64,000 nucleotides of DNA from CAVXTT01 sp963764685 (GCA_963764685.1 CAVXTT010000003.1:85465-149464); one strand, 5' to 3'. Counted from the stretch's first letter, positions 18,412 through 28,438 are shown. The notes: generated by a model from the letters alone, not told the origin. Translations and numbers: made by a program.

Positions 18412-19767
18412 ATGTCAAAATTAAAAGTTAAATACATCTGCACGAACTGCGGGTATGAATCTCTCAGGTGGATCGGGAAATGTCCCGAATGCGAGAGCTG
18501 GAATTCATTTACCGAAGAAGTAGTTGAAACCGGTAAGAATAAAAACTCATCTGCAATACGGAATTTAGAAGTCAGTAAACTCTCCGATATCCCTCTTGTT
18601 GAAAAAGAAAGAATTAAAACCGGTATAAATGAATTTGACCGTGTACTGGGCGGTGGATGTATGCCCGGCTCGGTTGTTCTTTTAGGGGGGGATCCGGGCA
18701 TCGGTAAATCTACGCTTGCTATGCAGGTATCCTCCTGTATCGGGGAAAAGGTTTTATATGTTACGGGGGAGGAATCACCGCGCCAGTTAAAAATACGCGC
18801 TGAGAGACTGCAGATAAAACCAGATGCTTTCTACGTCCTTGCCGAAACAGATATGAACAGCATTATCGCGGCAATAAATAACCTGGGACCTTCTCTTGTA
18901 ATTATTGATTCGATCCAAACAATGCAGAGAGCCGAACTCGATAACTCTCCGGGTACAATTACGCAGATCAGGGAATGTACTTCGATGCTGATTGAAGAAA
19001 CAAAGAAGAAGAACTATTGCGTAATTATTATCGGGCACGTGACCAAGGAAGGAATTATTGCCGGACCGAAAATACTGGAACATATGGTAGATACTGTTCT
19101 CCAGTTTGAGGGAGAAAAGGAATATACCTACAGGATCCTACGGGCTCAGAAGAACCGTTTCGGCAGCACTAATGAGATCGGTATTTTCGAAATGCACGAA
19201 GAAGGACTTATCGAGGTTAAGAATCCGAGCAGTGTATTTTTAAGTGAAAGAAACAATCTTGCTTCGGGTTCATCAATAACCTGCAGCATTGAGGGAACGA
19301 GACCAATTTTAATTGAGGTTCAGGCACTGGTTACTCCATCTCATTATGGAAATCCCCAGCGTGTCGCTACCGGATTTGATTACAGAAAACTGTCCATTTT
19401 ACTTGCAGTGCTTGAAAAAAGAAGCAGTCTGCGTTTGTCTGCTAATAATGTTTTTCTGAATATGGCAGGGGGAGTTAAAATCTCCGAGCCGGCTGTGGAC
19501 CTGGCAATCTGCTGCGCAATTGCTTCAAACCTTTTGGATAAAATAATAAACAATGAGACAGTTATAATAGGGGAAGTAGGGCTGGGGGGTGAAATAAGGA
19601 GCATTGGACATATAGAAAAAAGGATACGGGAAGCAGAGAAACTTGGATTTAAGGATGCGGTTATTCCTAAACATAATATGAAAAATATAACCGGTAAATC
19701 AAAAATACGACTGATTCCGGTCGACTATCTTTCGGAGGCTATAAGGGTAACTTTGCAGAAAGAGTAG
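18412..19767 (+). CDS. radA: DNA repair protein RadA (Sms)
   Basis: 451 residues, standard length. It has a four-cysteine zinc finger (Cys10, 13, 24, 27; CTNCGY … GKCPEC), a RecA-like ATPase with Walker A GGDPGIGKST (92-101), the RadA-specific KNRFG motif (about residue 245), and a C-terminal Lon-protease-like domain. RadA promotes branch migration and recombination intermediate processing. The GGGGAGGGAA ribosome site is strong. The gene follows alaS by 11 bp and probably shares its transcript. A 7-bp stem (19781-19802) after its stop lacks a clear U-tract. Confidence 0.95.
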   Translation: MSKLKVKYICTNCGYESLRWIGKCPECESWNSFTEEVVETGKNKNSSAIRNLEVSKLSDIPLVEKERIKTGINEFDRVLGGGCMPGSVVLLGGDPGIGKSTLAMQVSSCIGEKVLYVTGEESPRQLKIRAERLQIKPDAFYVLAETDMNSIIAAINNLGPSLVIIDSIQTMQRAELDNSPGTITQIRECTSMLIEETKKKNYCVIIIGHVTKEGIIAGPKILEHMVDTVLQFEGEKEYTYRILRAQKNRFGSTNEIGIFEMHEEGLIEVKNPSSVFLSERNNLASGSSITCSIEGTRPILIEVQALVTPSHYGNPQRVATGFDYRKLSILLAVLEKRSSLRLSANNVFLNMAGGVKISEPAVDLAICCAIASNLLDKIINNETVIIGEVGLGGEIRSIGHIEKRIREAEKLGFKDAVIPKHNMKNITGKSKIRLIPVDYLSEAIRVTLQKE

Positions 19768-19865
19768 CTGATATCCTGAAAAATGTGCTTTTAGCCACAT
19801 TTGATACTTTAATTATGGGCTAAAAAGTTTGATTTGAATTGATAATATCTTTATTTTATAAAGAC

Positions 19866-19884
19866 GGGATATGTCCCTTTTTTT
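19866..19884 (+). promoter_or_regulatory. Terminator-like hairpin in the leader of the RRM gene
   Basis: A small stem (GGGA-TATG-TCCC, 19866-19877) followed at once by a T7 run ends 28 bp before the RRM start codon. The position and U-tract suggest a possible transcription attenuator, although the 4-bp stem is weak. Confidence 0.35.
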
Positions 19885-19911
19885 AATTGTTCAATTTTCA
19901 GAGGTAAGTTA

Positions 19912-20163
19912 GTGAGTACTAAGCTTTTTGTTGGAAGCCTCCCGTGGGCAGTAAATGATGATGCTTTAAAGACGGCTTTTGAAGCACACGGCATCGTAGT
20001 TACTGCAAAAGTGGTCACCGATCGTCAGACCGGCAGATCAAGAGGCTTTGGATTCGTTGAAATGGAAAACGAATCAGAAGCTAACAATGCGATTCAGGCT
20101 CTTAATGGTTCACAGTTGAAGGGTAGAAGCATTATTGTTAGTGAAGCTAAGCCGAAGAGTTAA
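19912..20163 (+). CDS. Small RNA-binding protein (single RRM domain)
   Basis: 83 residues, essentially one RNA-recognition motif. RNP2 is LFVGSLPW near the N-terminus and RNP1 is RSRGFGFVEM (about residues 43-52). There is no glycine-rich tail. Translation starts at a GTG at 19912 preceded by AGAGGTAAG. Such proteins in cyanobacteria and Bacteroidota bind mRNA, often in cold or stress responses; the specific role here is inference. The gene is monocistronic, with its own leader hairpin and a strong terminator. Confidence 0.92.
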   Translation: MSTKLFVGSLPWAVNDDALKTAFEAHGIVVTAKVVTDRQTGRSRGFGFVEMENESEANNAIQALNGSQLKGRSIIVSEAKPKS

Positions 20164-20187
20164 TCTCTTCTGTTCGGCTGAATTTGG

Positions 20188-20210
20188 GCGCTCTACTTGA
20201 GCGCTTTTTT
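20188..20210 (+). terminator. Intrinsic terminator of the RRM gene
   Basis: 6-bp stem GCGCTC / GAGCGC with loop TACTT and a T6 tract, 25 bp after the stop codon. Confidence 0.9.
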
Positions 20211-20422
20211 ATTTTAAAGATCTCCTCCCGTGCTTGTTTTTTTTCTTATTGTTAATATTTGTATTTTTAATTAACTATTTTCAATTATTCTGAAAATTAA
20301 TTGGGTAACTCCCCGTTATTTCCCTGGGTTCCGATTTCTCCTGCTTAACACGACCATTATGCGCATAATTCCCGCATCAGGAACTTTACGGTGAATAATT
20401 ATGTTCATTTTAAAAAAAAGAT

Positions 20423-20881
20423 ATGAATAAAGAATTTATACTTGGTTTACTGAAATATAATCACTGGGCTAACCTCCAGGCTCTTGGTTCCATAAAACAA
20501 TTATCTAAATCCGATGAAAAGCTGATCTCCCTTTTTTGTCATTTGCTTATTTCAGAAAGGACCTGGTTCGAAAGGATCCGAAAAAGGGAGCATACGTTTA
20601 CAGGTTTCTGGGATCAATTAACTCTCGAGCAGTGCGAGGAGTATATTCACGAGTTCAATAAGCAGTGGCTTGATTATGTAAGCGAATCAGGTGAAAAAGA
20701 ACTCGACAGGATCTGTGTGTACAGGAGTTCGGAAGGCGAGTTGTTTAATAACACCGTCCGTGAAATTGTACAGCACGTTGTAAATCATTCCAGTTATCAC
20801 CGCGGTCAGATTGCAGTATTAGTCAAAAAGAATAAAGGCACTCCCGCAATTACAGATTATATAGTTTTTCAGCGGTCGTAA
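20423..20881 (+). CDS. DinB-family protein
   Basis: 152 residues forming the four-helix DinB/YfiT fold. The N-terminal YNHWANLQAL helix and the C-terminal HVVNHSSYHRGQ motif provide the histidines that bind a divalent metal in this family. Members include thiol-S-transferases and damage-induced proteins of unknown activity, so no substrate is assigned. The last 13 bp overlap the convergent membrane-protein gene. Confidence 0.85.
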   Translation: MNKEFILGLLKYNHWANLQALGSIKQLSKSDEKLISLFCHLLISERTWFERIRKREHTFTGFWDQLTLEQCEEYIHEFNKQWLDYVSESGEKELDRICVYRSSEGELFNNTVREIVQHVVNHSSYHRGQIAVLVKKNKGTPAITDYIVFQRS

Positions 20882-21165
20882 CGATCCTTATCTGACTTAA
20901 AAAATCTACTGATCATCTTTACAATTTTTACCTGTTTGTTAAGAAAATAACGGAATTTACCAAATATTGCCGCAAAGAATAAAAGCAGCACCAGGTATAC
21001 CGGGGTAATAATGAATATTACACCTAATATATAACCCGGGCTCCACCTGCTTAAATTAAGCTCTTCTATTAGATAACCCGAAACATAGACTGAAGTAAAT
21101 CCCGTTAGGGAAAAAATCAACAGCACTATAACCAGGTGCAAAATTCTACTCTTTGGAAAGGTCAT
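20869..21165 (-). CDS. Two-span membrane protein (DUF6787-like)
   Basis: 98 residues with two membrane spans (about 9-27 and 43-66) and a basic cytoplasmic tail (FGKFRYFLNKQVKIVKMISRFF). The pattern of two spans followed by a FGxFRxF motif and a positively charged helix matches a small uncharacterised Bacteroidota family (DUF6787 as I recall it). Function unknown. It lies downstream of the S8 protease gene but is separated from it by a terminator. Confidence 0.6.
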   Translation of the reverse strand: MTFPKSRILHLVIVLLIFSLTGFTSVYVSGYLIEELNLSRWSPGYILGVIFIITPVYLVLLLFFAAIFGKFRYFLNKQVKIVKMISRFFKSDKDRYDR

Positions 21166-21169
21166 TATA

Positions 21170-21196
21170 GAAAAAGCAGGGGCAGAAACCCCTGCT
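21170..21196 (-). terminator. Intrinsic terminator of the S8 protease gene
   Basis: On the minus strand, AGCAGGGG / CCCCTGCT arms (21175-21182, 21189-21196) with a 6-nt loop are followed by TTTTTC. It lies 18 bp after the protease stop codon. Confidence 0.85.
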
Positions 21197-21213
21197 CTAA
21201 GACTTGTTTTGTA

Positions 21214-24057
21214 TTATTTCAGATATAGCATTTTTCTTACAGCCGAATAACTCCCTGCGTTTATCCTGTAGAAGTAAACTCCGCTTGCTAATTCCCCCGG
21301 TACAAACTGAAGCGTATAATCCCCTGCCTGTTGATTCCCTTCAACCAGTGTTTGTATTTCTTTTCCGTTAATATCATATACTTTCAGGGAGACAAAGGCA
21401 TCCCGGGGAATTGTATATTTTATTAAGGTCGACGGGTTAAACGGGTTAGGATAATTCTGGTTAAGACTGAAAGTTAATGGTGCCGGTATTTCATTATCAT
21501 TTATATCGGTTAGGATCAGCTGGTAAAGCGAACGTCCGTTCTGTACTGAATTAATTAATTCTTCCTGTGTTTCTCCCACAGCTATAATAAATGCGGCATC
21601 TGCGGTATCGCCGGGAGCTATGGTGTAAGCACCTCCTGATATTACGTGAGAAATATCTGCAGGACCGGCATCAGGCTTTGAGATCCCATTAGACATAGCC
21701 TGCCATTTTTCATCATCCGTAAAGCCATCATATACTCCTATCCCTCCATCCGAACCATCATTTTTAATTGCATAAAATCCATAGCCTCCTGGAGAAACTA
21801 ATGCAGTTGCTATTCTGTACTGAGGTCCTCCGGAAGTATTATAGACATAACCGAAATTATTCTGTGCATCATAAGAGGTCATATCTCCTGCACCGGAACC
21901 GTCGATCATATCCCAGTCAAAGAATAGTCCCGCATAAAGGTTTGAGATCGCAGCAGCTGTATTGTTGATGATAGAATACCGGAGCATAATGAATTTAGAA
22001 TAAGCTGCCGTTACATATGTATACGAGTTAAGATTAACAGTTACTCCTAATTTACTTGTACCGGCATTATCATCATTAAAGATTGCAAAGCCCTGGTAAT
22101 CTGCAGCGGGACCCGGTATACTGATAAGAAAAGGCTGCAGAACTTTAAAGTCGCTGTTCTGCACACTCTGGTTCGAACTCCTTGCAGCATCAGAAATTTT
22201 GCCGGATGAAGTGCCCATTATCAGGGCTCCTTCGAATAGTAGATTAGAACCTCCCTGATAATGAAATCCGCTTCCCTGCGTATTGTCCGGATAATCATTG
22301 TAACCCAATGTCCCCTTGCTTGTAATTGTGAGTGCAACATCATTCCCGGTTTGCGTGCCATATGTCGGATTTCCAATAGTTTCTGTCCACTGAAAATCTG
22401 AATAAGAGCCGTCCGAATATTTTAAGAGAAACGCCATTTCTGCATTCTGCGGTATAGAGCTGTTTATAGTGAATGTAAATTCTAAAGCCGAATTATTAAA
22501 CTGCTCCATTGTGCCGACAGCCCCGGCATTAAAACTTCCGTTCTGAATTACAGAATATGAGTTCTTATTTTCAAGTGTAATTGTTAAAGCAGAAGTAGGA
22601 CTCAAATAATTAATAAACTGAATCGCTATACTGATGGTTTCTCCTGCCTGGAATATTCCGTCTCCATTTCCTCCCGGGGGCGCATCCGAATACTCAATAT
22701 CAACAGCTCTTACGGAAACAGAATTTGTATTATTCAGCGCATTAAAAGCATTTATCCTTCCTCTCCCCAGCAGGTACTGGAGCGAGGGATTTATTGCATC
22801 AAGGTTATCGGCGTTAACACGCAGCTGCTCACCTACCTGCATTGGATTATATGCAGGGAATTTTGCAGCAATTAGTCCCGCGAGTCCTGCTGTTAAAGGA
22901 GAAGCCATTGATGTTCCCCCCAGGGTGATATATGTATTATTCTGCCAGGTAGAATAAATATTATTCCCGGGAGCAGCTACATCTATGTTTCTTCCATAAT
23001 TAGAAAAGCCCGACTTCACATCATTTTGTTCAGTCGAAGCAACAGATATAACTCCCTCATATGATGCGGGGTAAAATGGAGCTGATGACATATCATTTCC
23101 GGCAGCAGCCACAACAAGCGCCCCGTTCGCTAACGCATAATTAATGACTTCCTGGCTCAGTACTGAATAGCCGTAGGATCCCCAGCTTGTATTAATTACC
23201 TTTGCCCCGTTATCTACTGCATAAACAATTCCTTCGTTGCCGTAACTTATCAGCGCCTGTCCTTGTGTAGTTCTTACATCATCGCGGCTGGTCTTTACTG
23301 GCATAACTCTGCATTTAAAACCAATAGAGGCAATCCCGACACCATTATCGGTAACAGCAGATGCAATACCCGCAACGTGGGTTCCGTGGTCGGATCTGTC
23401 TTCCATCGGATCGTTATCAGGGGTACCATTTAAACCTCCAAAATCCCATCCCCGGATATCATCAACAAAACCATTATTATCATCGTCGATACTGTTTGAT
23501 GGTATCTCATTCCAGTTGCGGTAGATATTTGCAGACAGGTCTGGATGGTCCCAGTCTACCCCTGTATCATCAATTGCAATAATAATTGAAGTATCCCCTT
23601 TTGTGATATCCCAGGCAAGGGGTGCATTTATTTTAGGCAGTGCCCATTGAGTGCCATAAGCAGGATCATTCGGTACATAGGTGGTCCTGTATAAAAATTT
23701 AGGCTCTGCCCACTCTATTCCGCTGACTTTCTTTAACAGCAGGGCTGCCGAATAAGGATCACGGTCCGAGCTGTAGTTTACAATAATAATGCGCCCGAGT
23801 CCGCTCTCATTCCCATAATTCTTTGGAAATAATTTCTCAGCACGGGTAAGACCAAAGCCTTCAAAAACTTTTGCTATATCTCCGGGTAGTTCATTTCCGG
23901 TCATTTCAACACCCGGTTCAAGTTTTATTACAATGGTATTGGATAAATAAAAAATATCCCCGTTTTGTATTATGCTTATATTCCCGGAGGGAGAAAACCC
24001 ATAAAGCAGAAGGGGAATAATCAACAGGACTGCATTGGTAAATGATTTCAGATTCAT
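21214..24057 (-). CDS. Subtilisin-like S8 serine peptidase exported by T9SS
   Basis: 947 residues: signal peptide (about 1-21), a propeptide-like region, then the S8 catalytic domain with Asp164 (IAIDDTG), His224 (SDHGTHVAG), oxyanion Asn321 (AAAGND) and Ser383 (GTSMASP). A long beta-rich region follows (about 455-860). The last about 85 residues form the type IX sorting domain (NQNYPNPFNPSTLIKYTIP … GVYFYRI … KMLYLK). A secreted or surface-attached protease, probably used to digest external protein. All catalytic residues are present. The gene is monocistronic with its own terminator. Confidence 0.93.
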   Translation of the reverse strand: MNLKSFTNAVLLIIPLLLYGFSPSGNISIIQNGDIFYLSNTIVIKLEPGVEMTGNELPGDIAKVFEGFGLTRAEKLFPKNYGNESGLGRIIIVNYSSDRDPYSAALLLKKVSGIEWAEPKFLYRTTYVPNDPAYGTQWALPKINAPLAWDITKGDTSIIIAIDDTGVDWDHPDLSANIYRNWNEIPSNSIDDDNNGFVDDIRGWDFGGLNGTPDNDPMEDRSDHGTHVAGIASAVTDNGVGIASIGFKCRVMPVKTSRDDVRTTQGQALISYGNEGIVYAVDNGAKVINTSWGSYGYSVLSQEVINYALANGALVVAAAGNDMSSAPFYPASYEGVISVASTEQNDVKSGFSNYGRNIDVAAPGNNIYSTWQNNTYITLGGTSMASPLTAGLAGLIAAKFPAYNPMQVGEQLRVNADNLDAINPSLQYLLGRGRINAFNALNNTNSVSVRAVDIEYSDAPPGGNGDGIFQAGETISIAIQFINYLSPTSALTITLENKNSYSVIQNGSFNAGAVGTMEQFNNSALEFTFTINSSIPQNAEMAFLLKYSDGSYSDFQWTETIGNPTYGTQTGNDVALTITSKGTLGYNDYPDNTQGSGFHYQGGSNLLFEGALIMGTSSGKISDAARSSNQSVQNSDFKVLQPFLISIPGPAADYQGFAIFNDDNAGTSKLGVTVNLNSYTYVTAAYSKFIMLRYSIINNTAAAISNLYAGLFFDWDMIDGSGAGDMTSYDAQNNFGYVYNTSGGPQYRIATALVSPGGYGFYAIKNDGSDGGIGVYDGFTDDEKWQAMSNGISKPDAGPADISHVISGGAYTIAPGDTADAAFIIAVGETQEELINSVQNGRSLYQLILTDINDNEIPAPLTFSLNQNYPNPFNPSTLIKYTIPRDAFVSLKVYDINGKEIQTLVEGNQQAGDYTLQFVPGELASGVYFYRINAGSYSAVRKMLYLK

Positions 24058-24171
24058 GGCGCCTTCTTAAATAATGAAGTGATTTTTTTAATATATAATA
24101 ATTTACTTATTTATAAATAAAAAGATTGAATTTTGTCTTCATCATACCCTCTGCCTGAAAGGATTTGTCAA

Positions 24172-25014
24172 TTAATGAGTTTCTTTTTTGCAGGTAAAAC
24201 AGGCAAACGGAATAGTTAAACTTAATTCCCCCTTCACTCCGGCAGACATATTCAATTGTTCTTCGAGGTATTCAAAAAATTCAACTCTTGAGTTCCCGGT
24301 AATTATTTCTTTCCAGCTGTCCAGAAACGCCAGGCGTATAAAATAATGATTGAACATAGCTGTACCGTCTGAAAATCTCATCCTGAATTCGTTGGTAATA
24401 ACATTTTCAACTATTAGTCCGCTGCGGGCAATCAGGTCAAGATTCATCTGCAGGGTTTTTCTTTTAGAGTAAATATGATTTTCGAGTTGGATCAGCTCGT
24501 CATTCCTCTTAAAACGAGCTAATGCTTCCCTGAAAAGAGAATAAAATTCATTCATCGTCCCCGGAAGATTTACCGTAAATATCAATTTCCCGTCCTCCTT
24601 AAGGACCCGGAAGATCTCCTTCATAACTATTATTGAGTCCCTGACATTATTTATCCCGTTATTCGAGACAACAAGATCAAAATAATTATTTTCAAACGGG
24701 AGAGATTCCGCAGGTGCTTCAACCAGCTCCACATTCCTGATATCCATTAACCTTATCTTCTGGCTGAGCCTGTTTAATGCAGCACTCCAGGGATCAATAC
24801 CGAATACCCTGGAAGCGCCGCCTGATCTCTGCGCAATCTCTAATATCGGGAATCCGGCACCGCATCCTATATCAAGTATGTACCCGTTTTTAAGCAGCGG
24901 TATTTCATTGAGCAGCACCGCCCCGAAATATGAAGACCAGAGCGGCAGTTCATCAAATACGGAAACGAGTTCCGGAGATGAAAAATCAAACTTATCGTTC
25001 AGCGGTACAGTCAA
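24172..25014 (-). CDS. Class I SAM-dependent methyltransferase
   Basis: 280 residues with a Rossmann-type SAM site: motif I ILDIGCGAGFPILEIAQR (about 50-67), an acidic end of strand 2 (VFGIDPW), and motif IV region YFDLVVSNNGINN. These belong to the Methyltransf_11/25 group. The substrate cannot be inferred. It lies 29 bp downstream of the M16 operon on the same strand and may be the third gene of that transcript. Confidence 0.85.
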   Translation of the reverse strand: MTVPLNDKFDFSSPELVSVFDELPLWSSYFGAVLLNEIPLLKNGYILDIGCGAGFPILEIAQRSGGASRVFGIDPWSAALNRLSQKIRLMDIRNVELVEAPAESLPFENNYFDLVVSNNGINNVRDSIIVMKEIFRVLKEDGKLIFTVNLPGTMNEFYSLFREALARFKRNDELIQLENHIYSKRKTLQMNLDLIARSGLIVENVITNEFRMRFSDGTAMFNHYFIRLAFLDSWKEIITGNSRVEFFEYLEEQLNMSAGVKGELSLTIPFACFTCKKETH

Positions 25015-25043
25015 TGGTTTTTCTCTCCGGTTAAATTCGATTA

Positions 25044-27104
25044 CTATTTCGTTGAGAAAAACTCATCCTTCAGACCTGTATTCACCTCAACCGAGGTTAC
25101 CTTCATTTCAATTTTCTGCGGACCTAAAGATTGCTTCAGGAGGAAGGGATATTTCACTCCATTCACGTCCCTGTAGTCTTCAAAGGAAGTCTCCTGGTTA
25201 AAAGTGCCCTGCGGAGAAGTAATGGGTTTAACTTCTTTAACTTTTAATCCGGTTGCCGCATCATAATACTGGGTCCACTTTGTTCCGTTAGGAAATTTCA
25301 TCTCAACCTTATAAGCATTTATTCCGTCAACGTCTTCCTTCCCCTGCAGTGTGGTTTCAATACTATCTTTTTTAAGATCAAGAAGGAGATTTATTTTAGA
25401 TTCAACAGCCAGTTTTTCTAATTCGCTGCCTGTAATTTCTTTCTGCTGACCGTTCATAACAAATACTCCCTTTGTCCCGTCGTAAAGTACTACCTGTTCC
25501 ATTCCGCCGGCCAGAATTTCCTGCTTCAGCAGATTAGGAGCTTTCTGATATGATGTCATTGTTATATTCATTCCCTGCACGATCCCTTCAAGTACTGTCT
25601 TCCTGTCCTGAACCTTACCCAGGTTTTCTCTTCCGCCGATTGCGGTAATATAATTATTGATCACATCGTCGCCTGTAAGATTTCCCAGGTCCTGTGTGCT
25701 TTCAGAAATCTCTTCACCATAGACATTCCGGTAAGTGACCGTCCCGAATACAGGTAGTTTATCAGCTGTCTGATCTTTACTCCCCACAACTACTATGTAT
25801 GACTGGTCAGGTAATATATATTTCCGGGCAGCTTTCTGAACATCCTCTGCCGTAACCGCAGCAACTTTCTTAAGATAATTTGCATAATAATCTTTCGGCA
25901 GATTATATTTCTCGATATTAAGCGCGAACCGTGCTATAGTCTGCGGCTGTTCCAGAGATATGGCAAAATTCCCGGTCAAATAATTTTTTGCGGTTGCCAG
26001 CTCATCTACAGGAACAAGCTCTTCTTTTATTCTCTTCATTTCATATAGTATTTCGGTTATCGAGCTGTCTGTAACCTGGTTTCTTACTTCAGATGATGCA
26101 GAAAAATTTCCTATCAGCTCATCTTTAGACAATCTTGAATAAGCTCCGTAAGTATATGCGTGCTTTTCTCTCAGGTTATTAAACAGACGGAAAACCCCCC
26201 CTCCTAATACTGTATTCATTACGCTTGCAGATATCTCATCTTCATCCCCGATCTTAATCTGTACAGGGTAGGTAACATTAATTACAGATTGCACCGAATT
26301 AGGGCGGTCAACAAAAACTACTTCTGTCTTCTGAGGCGGCTTTGGGACTGCATAAATATTTTTCGGAACATCGCCTTTCTGCCAGCTATTGAAATATTTT
26401 TCTAATAACGGCTTAACTTCATCTTCGTTAATATCCCCGACAACTGCAAGATAGGCAGTGTTGGGTTTAAAATATGACTGGTAATAGTTTTTACATTTAT
26501 CAAGTGTAATATTATCCACAGTTTTTTCCGTCATATGCTCCCCGTACGGATGATCCTTTCCGTATCTTACTGCATCACCGGTACGATCTGCAATAGAGCC
26601 CGGATCATCTTTTGACTGGGCTATATCCGACTGCATACGAAGTTTTATCTTATCCAGTTCCTCCTGCTTAAAATCAGAATTAATTATAACATCTGCCATC
26701 AGCTCAAGTAATTTATCGGTGTGTTTCCTCAAAGATGCAGCATTTACTCCTGTAGATGATGTTGAAATATTTGCGCCGATAAAATCTATCTCCTCATCAA
26801 GCTGATCCTTTGTTCTTGTCCTGGTCCCTCCTCTCAACAGCTCTCCTGCAGCTGAAACGTAGCCTGCCGTATCCCTCTCAAGTACCGGATCGACATCAAG
26901 CAGTAAAGAAAAAGTAACCCGCGGCAGTTTATGATTTTCTACAACAATTACCTTAAGTCCGTTACTAAGGGAGAATGTAGTATAATCACTAAGCTCGATA
27001 ACAGGGGCGGGTCCCGGTTCCGGCTGTTTTGACCTGTCTACCTGTGCATATACCGACAGGCTGATAATTAAAATTAGACCGCTTGCTAATAATCTGGTTT
27101 TCAT
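25044..27104 (-). CDS. M16-family peptidase subunit lacking the zinc site, with extra C-terminal domain
   Basis: 686 residues with a signal peptide. Two M16 (pitrilysin) half-domains are present, but the position of the HxxEH zinc motif reads SAAGELLRGGT, so this subunit is not expected to be catalytic. The residues from about 480 on form an additional beta-rich domain of the kind seen in outer-membrane lipoprotein-carrier folds (YQKAPNLLKQE … YDAATGLKVKEVK). It overlaps the upstream active M16 gene by 4 bp, which implies coupled translation. The two probably form the active/inactive heterodimer common in this family. Location: periplasm or membrane surface. Confidence 0.88.
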   Translation of the reverse strand: MKTRLLASGLILIISLSVYAQVDRSKQPEPGPAPVIELSDYTTFSLSNGLKVIVVENHKLPRVTFSLLLDVDPVLERDTAGYVSAAGELLRGGTRTRTKDQLDEEIDFIGANISTSSTGVNAASLRKHTDKLLELMADVIINSDFKQEELDKIKLRMQSDIAQSKDDPGSIADRTGDAVRYGKDHPYGEHMTEKTVDNITLDKCKNYYQSYFKPNTAYLAVVGDINEDEVKPLLEKYFNSWQKGDVPKNIYAVPKPPQKTEVVFVDRPNSVQSVINVTYPVQIKIGDEDEISASVMNTVLGGGVFRLFNNLREKHAYTYGAYSRLSKDELIGNFSASSEVRNQVTDSSITEILYEMKRIKEELVPVDELATAKNYLTGNFAISLEQPQTIARFALNIEKYNLPKDYYANYLKKVAAVTAEDVQKAARKYILPDQSYIVVVGSKDQTADKLPVFGTVTYRNVYGEEISESTQDLGNLTGDDVINNYITAIGGRENLGKVQDRKTVLEGIVQGMNITMTSYQKAPNLLKQEILAGGMEQVVLYDGTKGVFVMNGQQKEITGSELEKLAVESKINLLLDLKKDSIETTLQGKEDVDGINAYKVEMKFPNGTKWTQYYDAATGLKVKEVKPITSPQGTFNQETSFEDYRDVNGVKYPFLLKQSLGPQKIEMKVTSVEVNTGLKDEFFSTK

Positions 27105-28438
27105 TGTTTATTCTCCTTCCCCGGAACTTCAGGAAGATAATAAAGCACTACCCTGTTGTTATCCGTAAGATATTTTTTGGCGGCATTATTTATATCCTCC
27201 CTGGTTACCTTCATAAATTTTTCAAGCTCAGTATTTATCAGGTCTGTATTACCTCTTAAGATATAATTATAAGCAAGGGTTTCAGCAATACCGGAAACAG
27301 AAGAGATCCCGCTGATAAAGCCGTTCTCTACCTGGTTCCTTAATTTCTGGAATTCTTCCTCGCTGATTATACTTTCTTTGACGCGTTCTATTTCATTGTT
27401 CATTGCTGTTTCAAGTGTATCAGCAGGCACCCCGAGATTAGAAATACCGAGAGCAATAAATAAACCGGGGTCTTCGAGGGCAGCAGGGAATGCTCCGACA
27501 TAAGCAGCCTTCTGCTGTTTATCTACCAGGGCTTTATAAAGCCTGGAGCTTTGTCCTGAGGATAGCAAAGTCGTCAGCATACTGATTGCATAGTTCTCGT
27601 CATTCTTAATTTCCGGAATGTGGTACGCCTCCACGATTGCCGGAAGTTGTATCCGGTCGTAAACAGTATCACGGACTTCTGCTGTCTGCTGTTTTTCCCT
27701 GATCGTAGGACGCTGGATGTTTCCTTCCCCTTTCGGTATATCAGAAAAATATTTTTCAATAATGTCTTTGGCATCATCGATATCAATATCTCCGGCAATT
27801 GAAAGAACAGCATTCTGCGGAACGTAATATGTTTTATAAAAATCCATAAATTCAGAAATGCCGGCTTTATCTATATACTGAGCTGAACCTATAGGCATCC
27901 AATTGTAAGGATGTTCGCGGTATGCCCGTTTAAAGGTTTCCTCCCAGATTTTACCGTAAGGCTGGTTATCGAGTCTCTGGCTTCTTTCCTCTTTAACAAC
28001 GCCTCGTTGGGTTTCCACCCCGAGGCTGTCGACTTTAAGATGCAGCATCCTTTCGGATTCAAGCCAAAGTCCAAGTTCAAACTGGTTCGAGGGAAGAACT
28101 TCATAATAGAAAGTTCTGTCAAAATCAGTGCTTGCGTTTACTTCTCCGCCGGCATTCTGAACTATTTTCATATAAGTCCCCCGCTCAATATTGTCGGAAC
28201 CCTCAAACATCAGGTGCTCAAAGAAATGGGCAAACCCTGTTCTCTCCCGGTCTTCATTTTTCGATCCCACGTGGTAGCTTACTGTAATTGCAACAATGGG
28301 AGTGGAATTGTCCTGATGCAGGATAACATGAAGTCCATTATCAAGGTCATATTCTTCAAATTCAATTCTTTTCTGTGCAAGGCAGACATAACCGGCTGCC
28401 AGGATCAGCAGAAAAGAGAAACCTATTTTTCTTGTCAT
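27101..28438 (-). CDS. M16-family zinc peptidase, catalytic subunit
   Basis: 445 residues with a signal peptide (about 1-21). The inverted zinc motif HFFEH (His71, Glu74, His75) lies within GFAHFFEHLMFEG, and a downstream Glu in RGVVKEERSQR supplies the third ligand. M16 enzymes degrade peptides inside a clamshell formed by two subunits; the second subunit is the inactive homolog that follows. It is divergent from the DUF5686 gene, with promoters in the about 245-bp gap. Confidence 0.92.
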   Translation of the reverse strand: MTRKIGFSFLLILAAGYVCLAQKRIEFEEYDLDNGLHVILHQDNSTPIVAITVSYHVGSKNEDRERTGFAHFFEHLMFEGSDNIERGTYMKIVQNAGGEVNASTDFDRTFYYEVLPSNQFELGLWLESERMLHLKVDSLGVETQRGVVKEERSQRLDNQPYGKIWEETFKRAYREHPYNWMPIGSAQYIDKAGISEFMDFYKTYYVPQNAVLSIAGDIDIDDAKDIIEKYFSDIPKGEGNIQRPTIREKQQTAEVRDTVYDRIQLPAIVEAYHIPEIKNDENYAISMLTTLLSSGQSSRLYKALVDKQQKAAYVGAFPAALEDPGLFIALGISNLGVPADTLETAMNNEIERVKESIISEEEFQKLRNQVENGFISGISSVSGIAETLAYNYILRGNTDLINTELEKFMKVTREDINNAAKKYLTDNNRVVLYYLPEVPGKENKQ

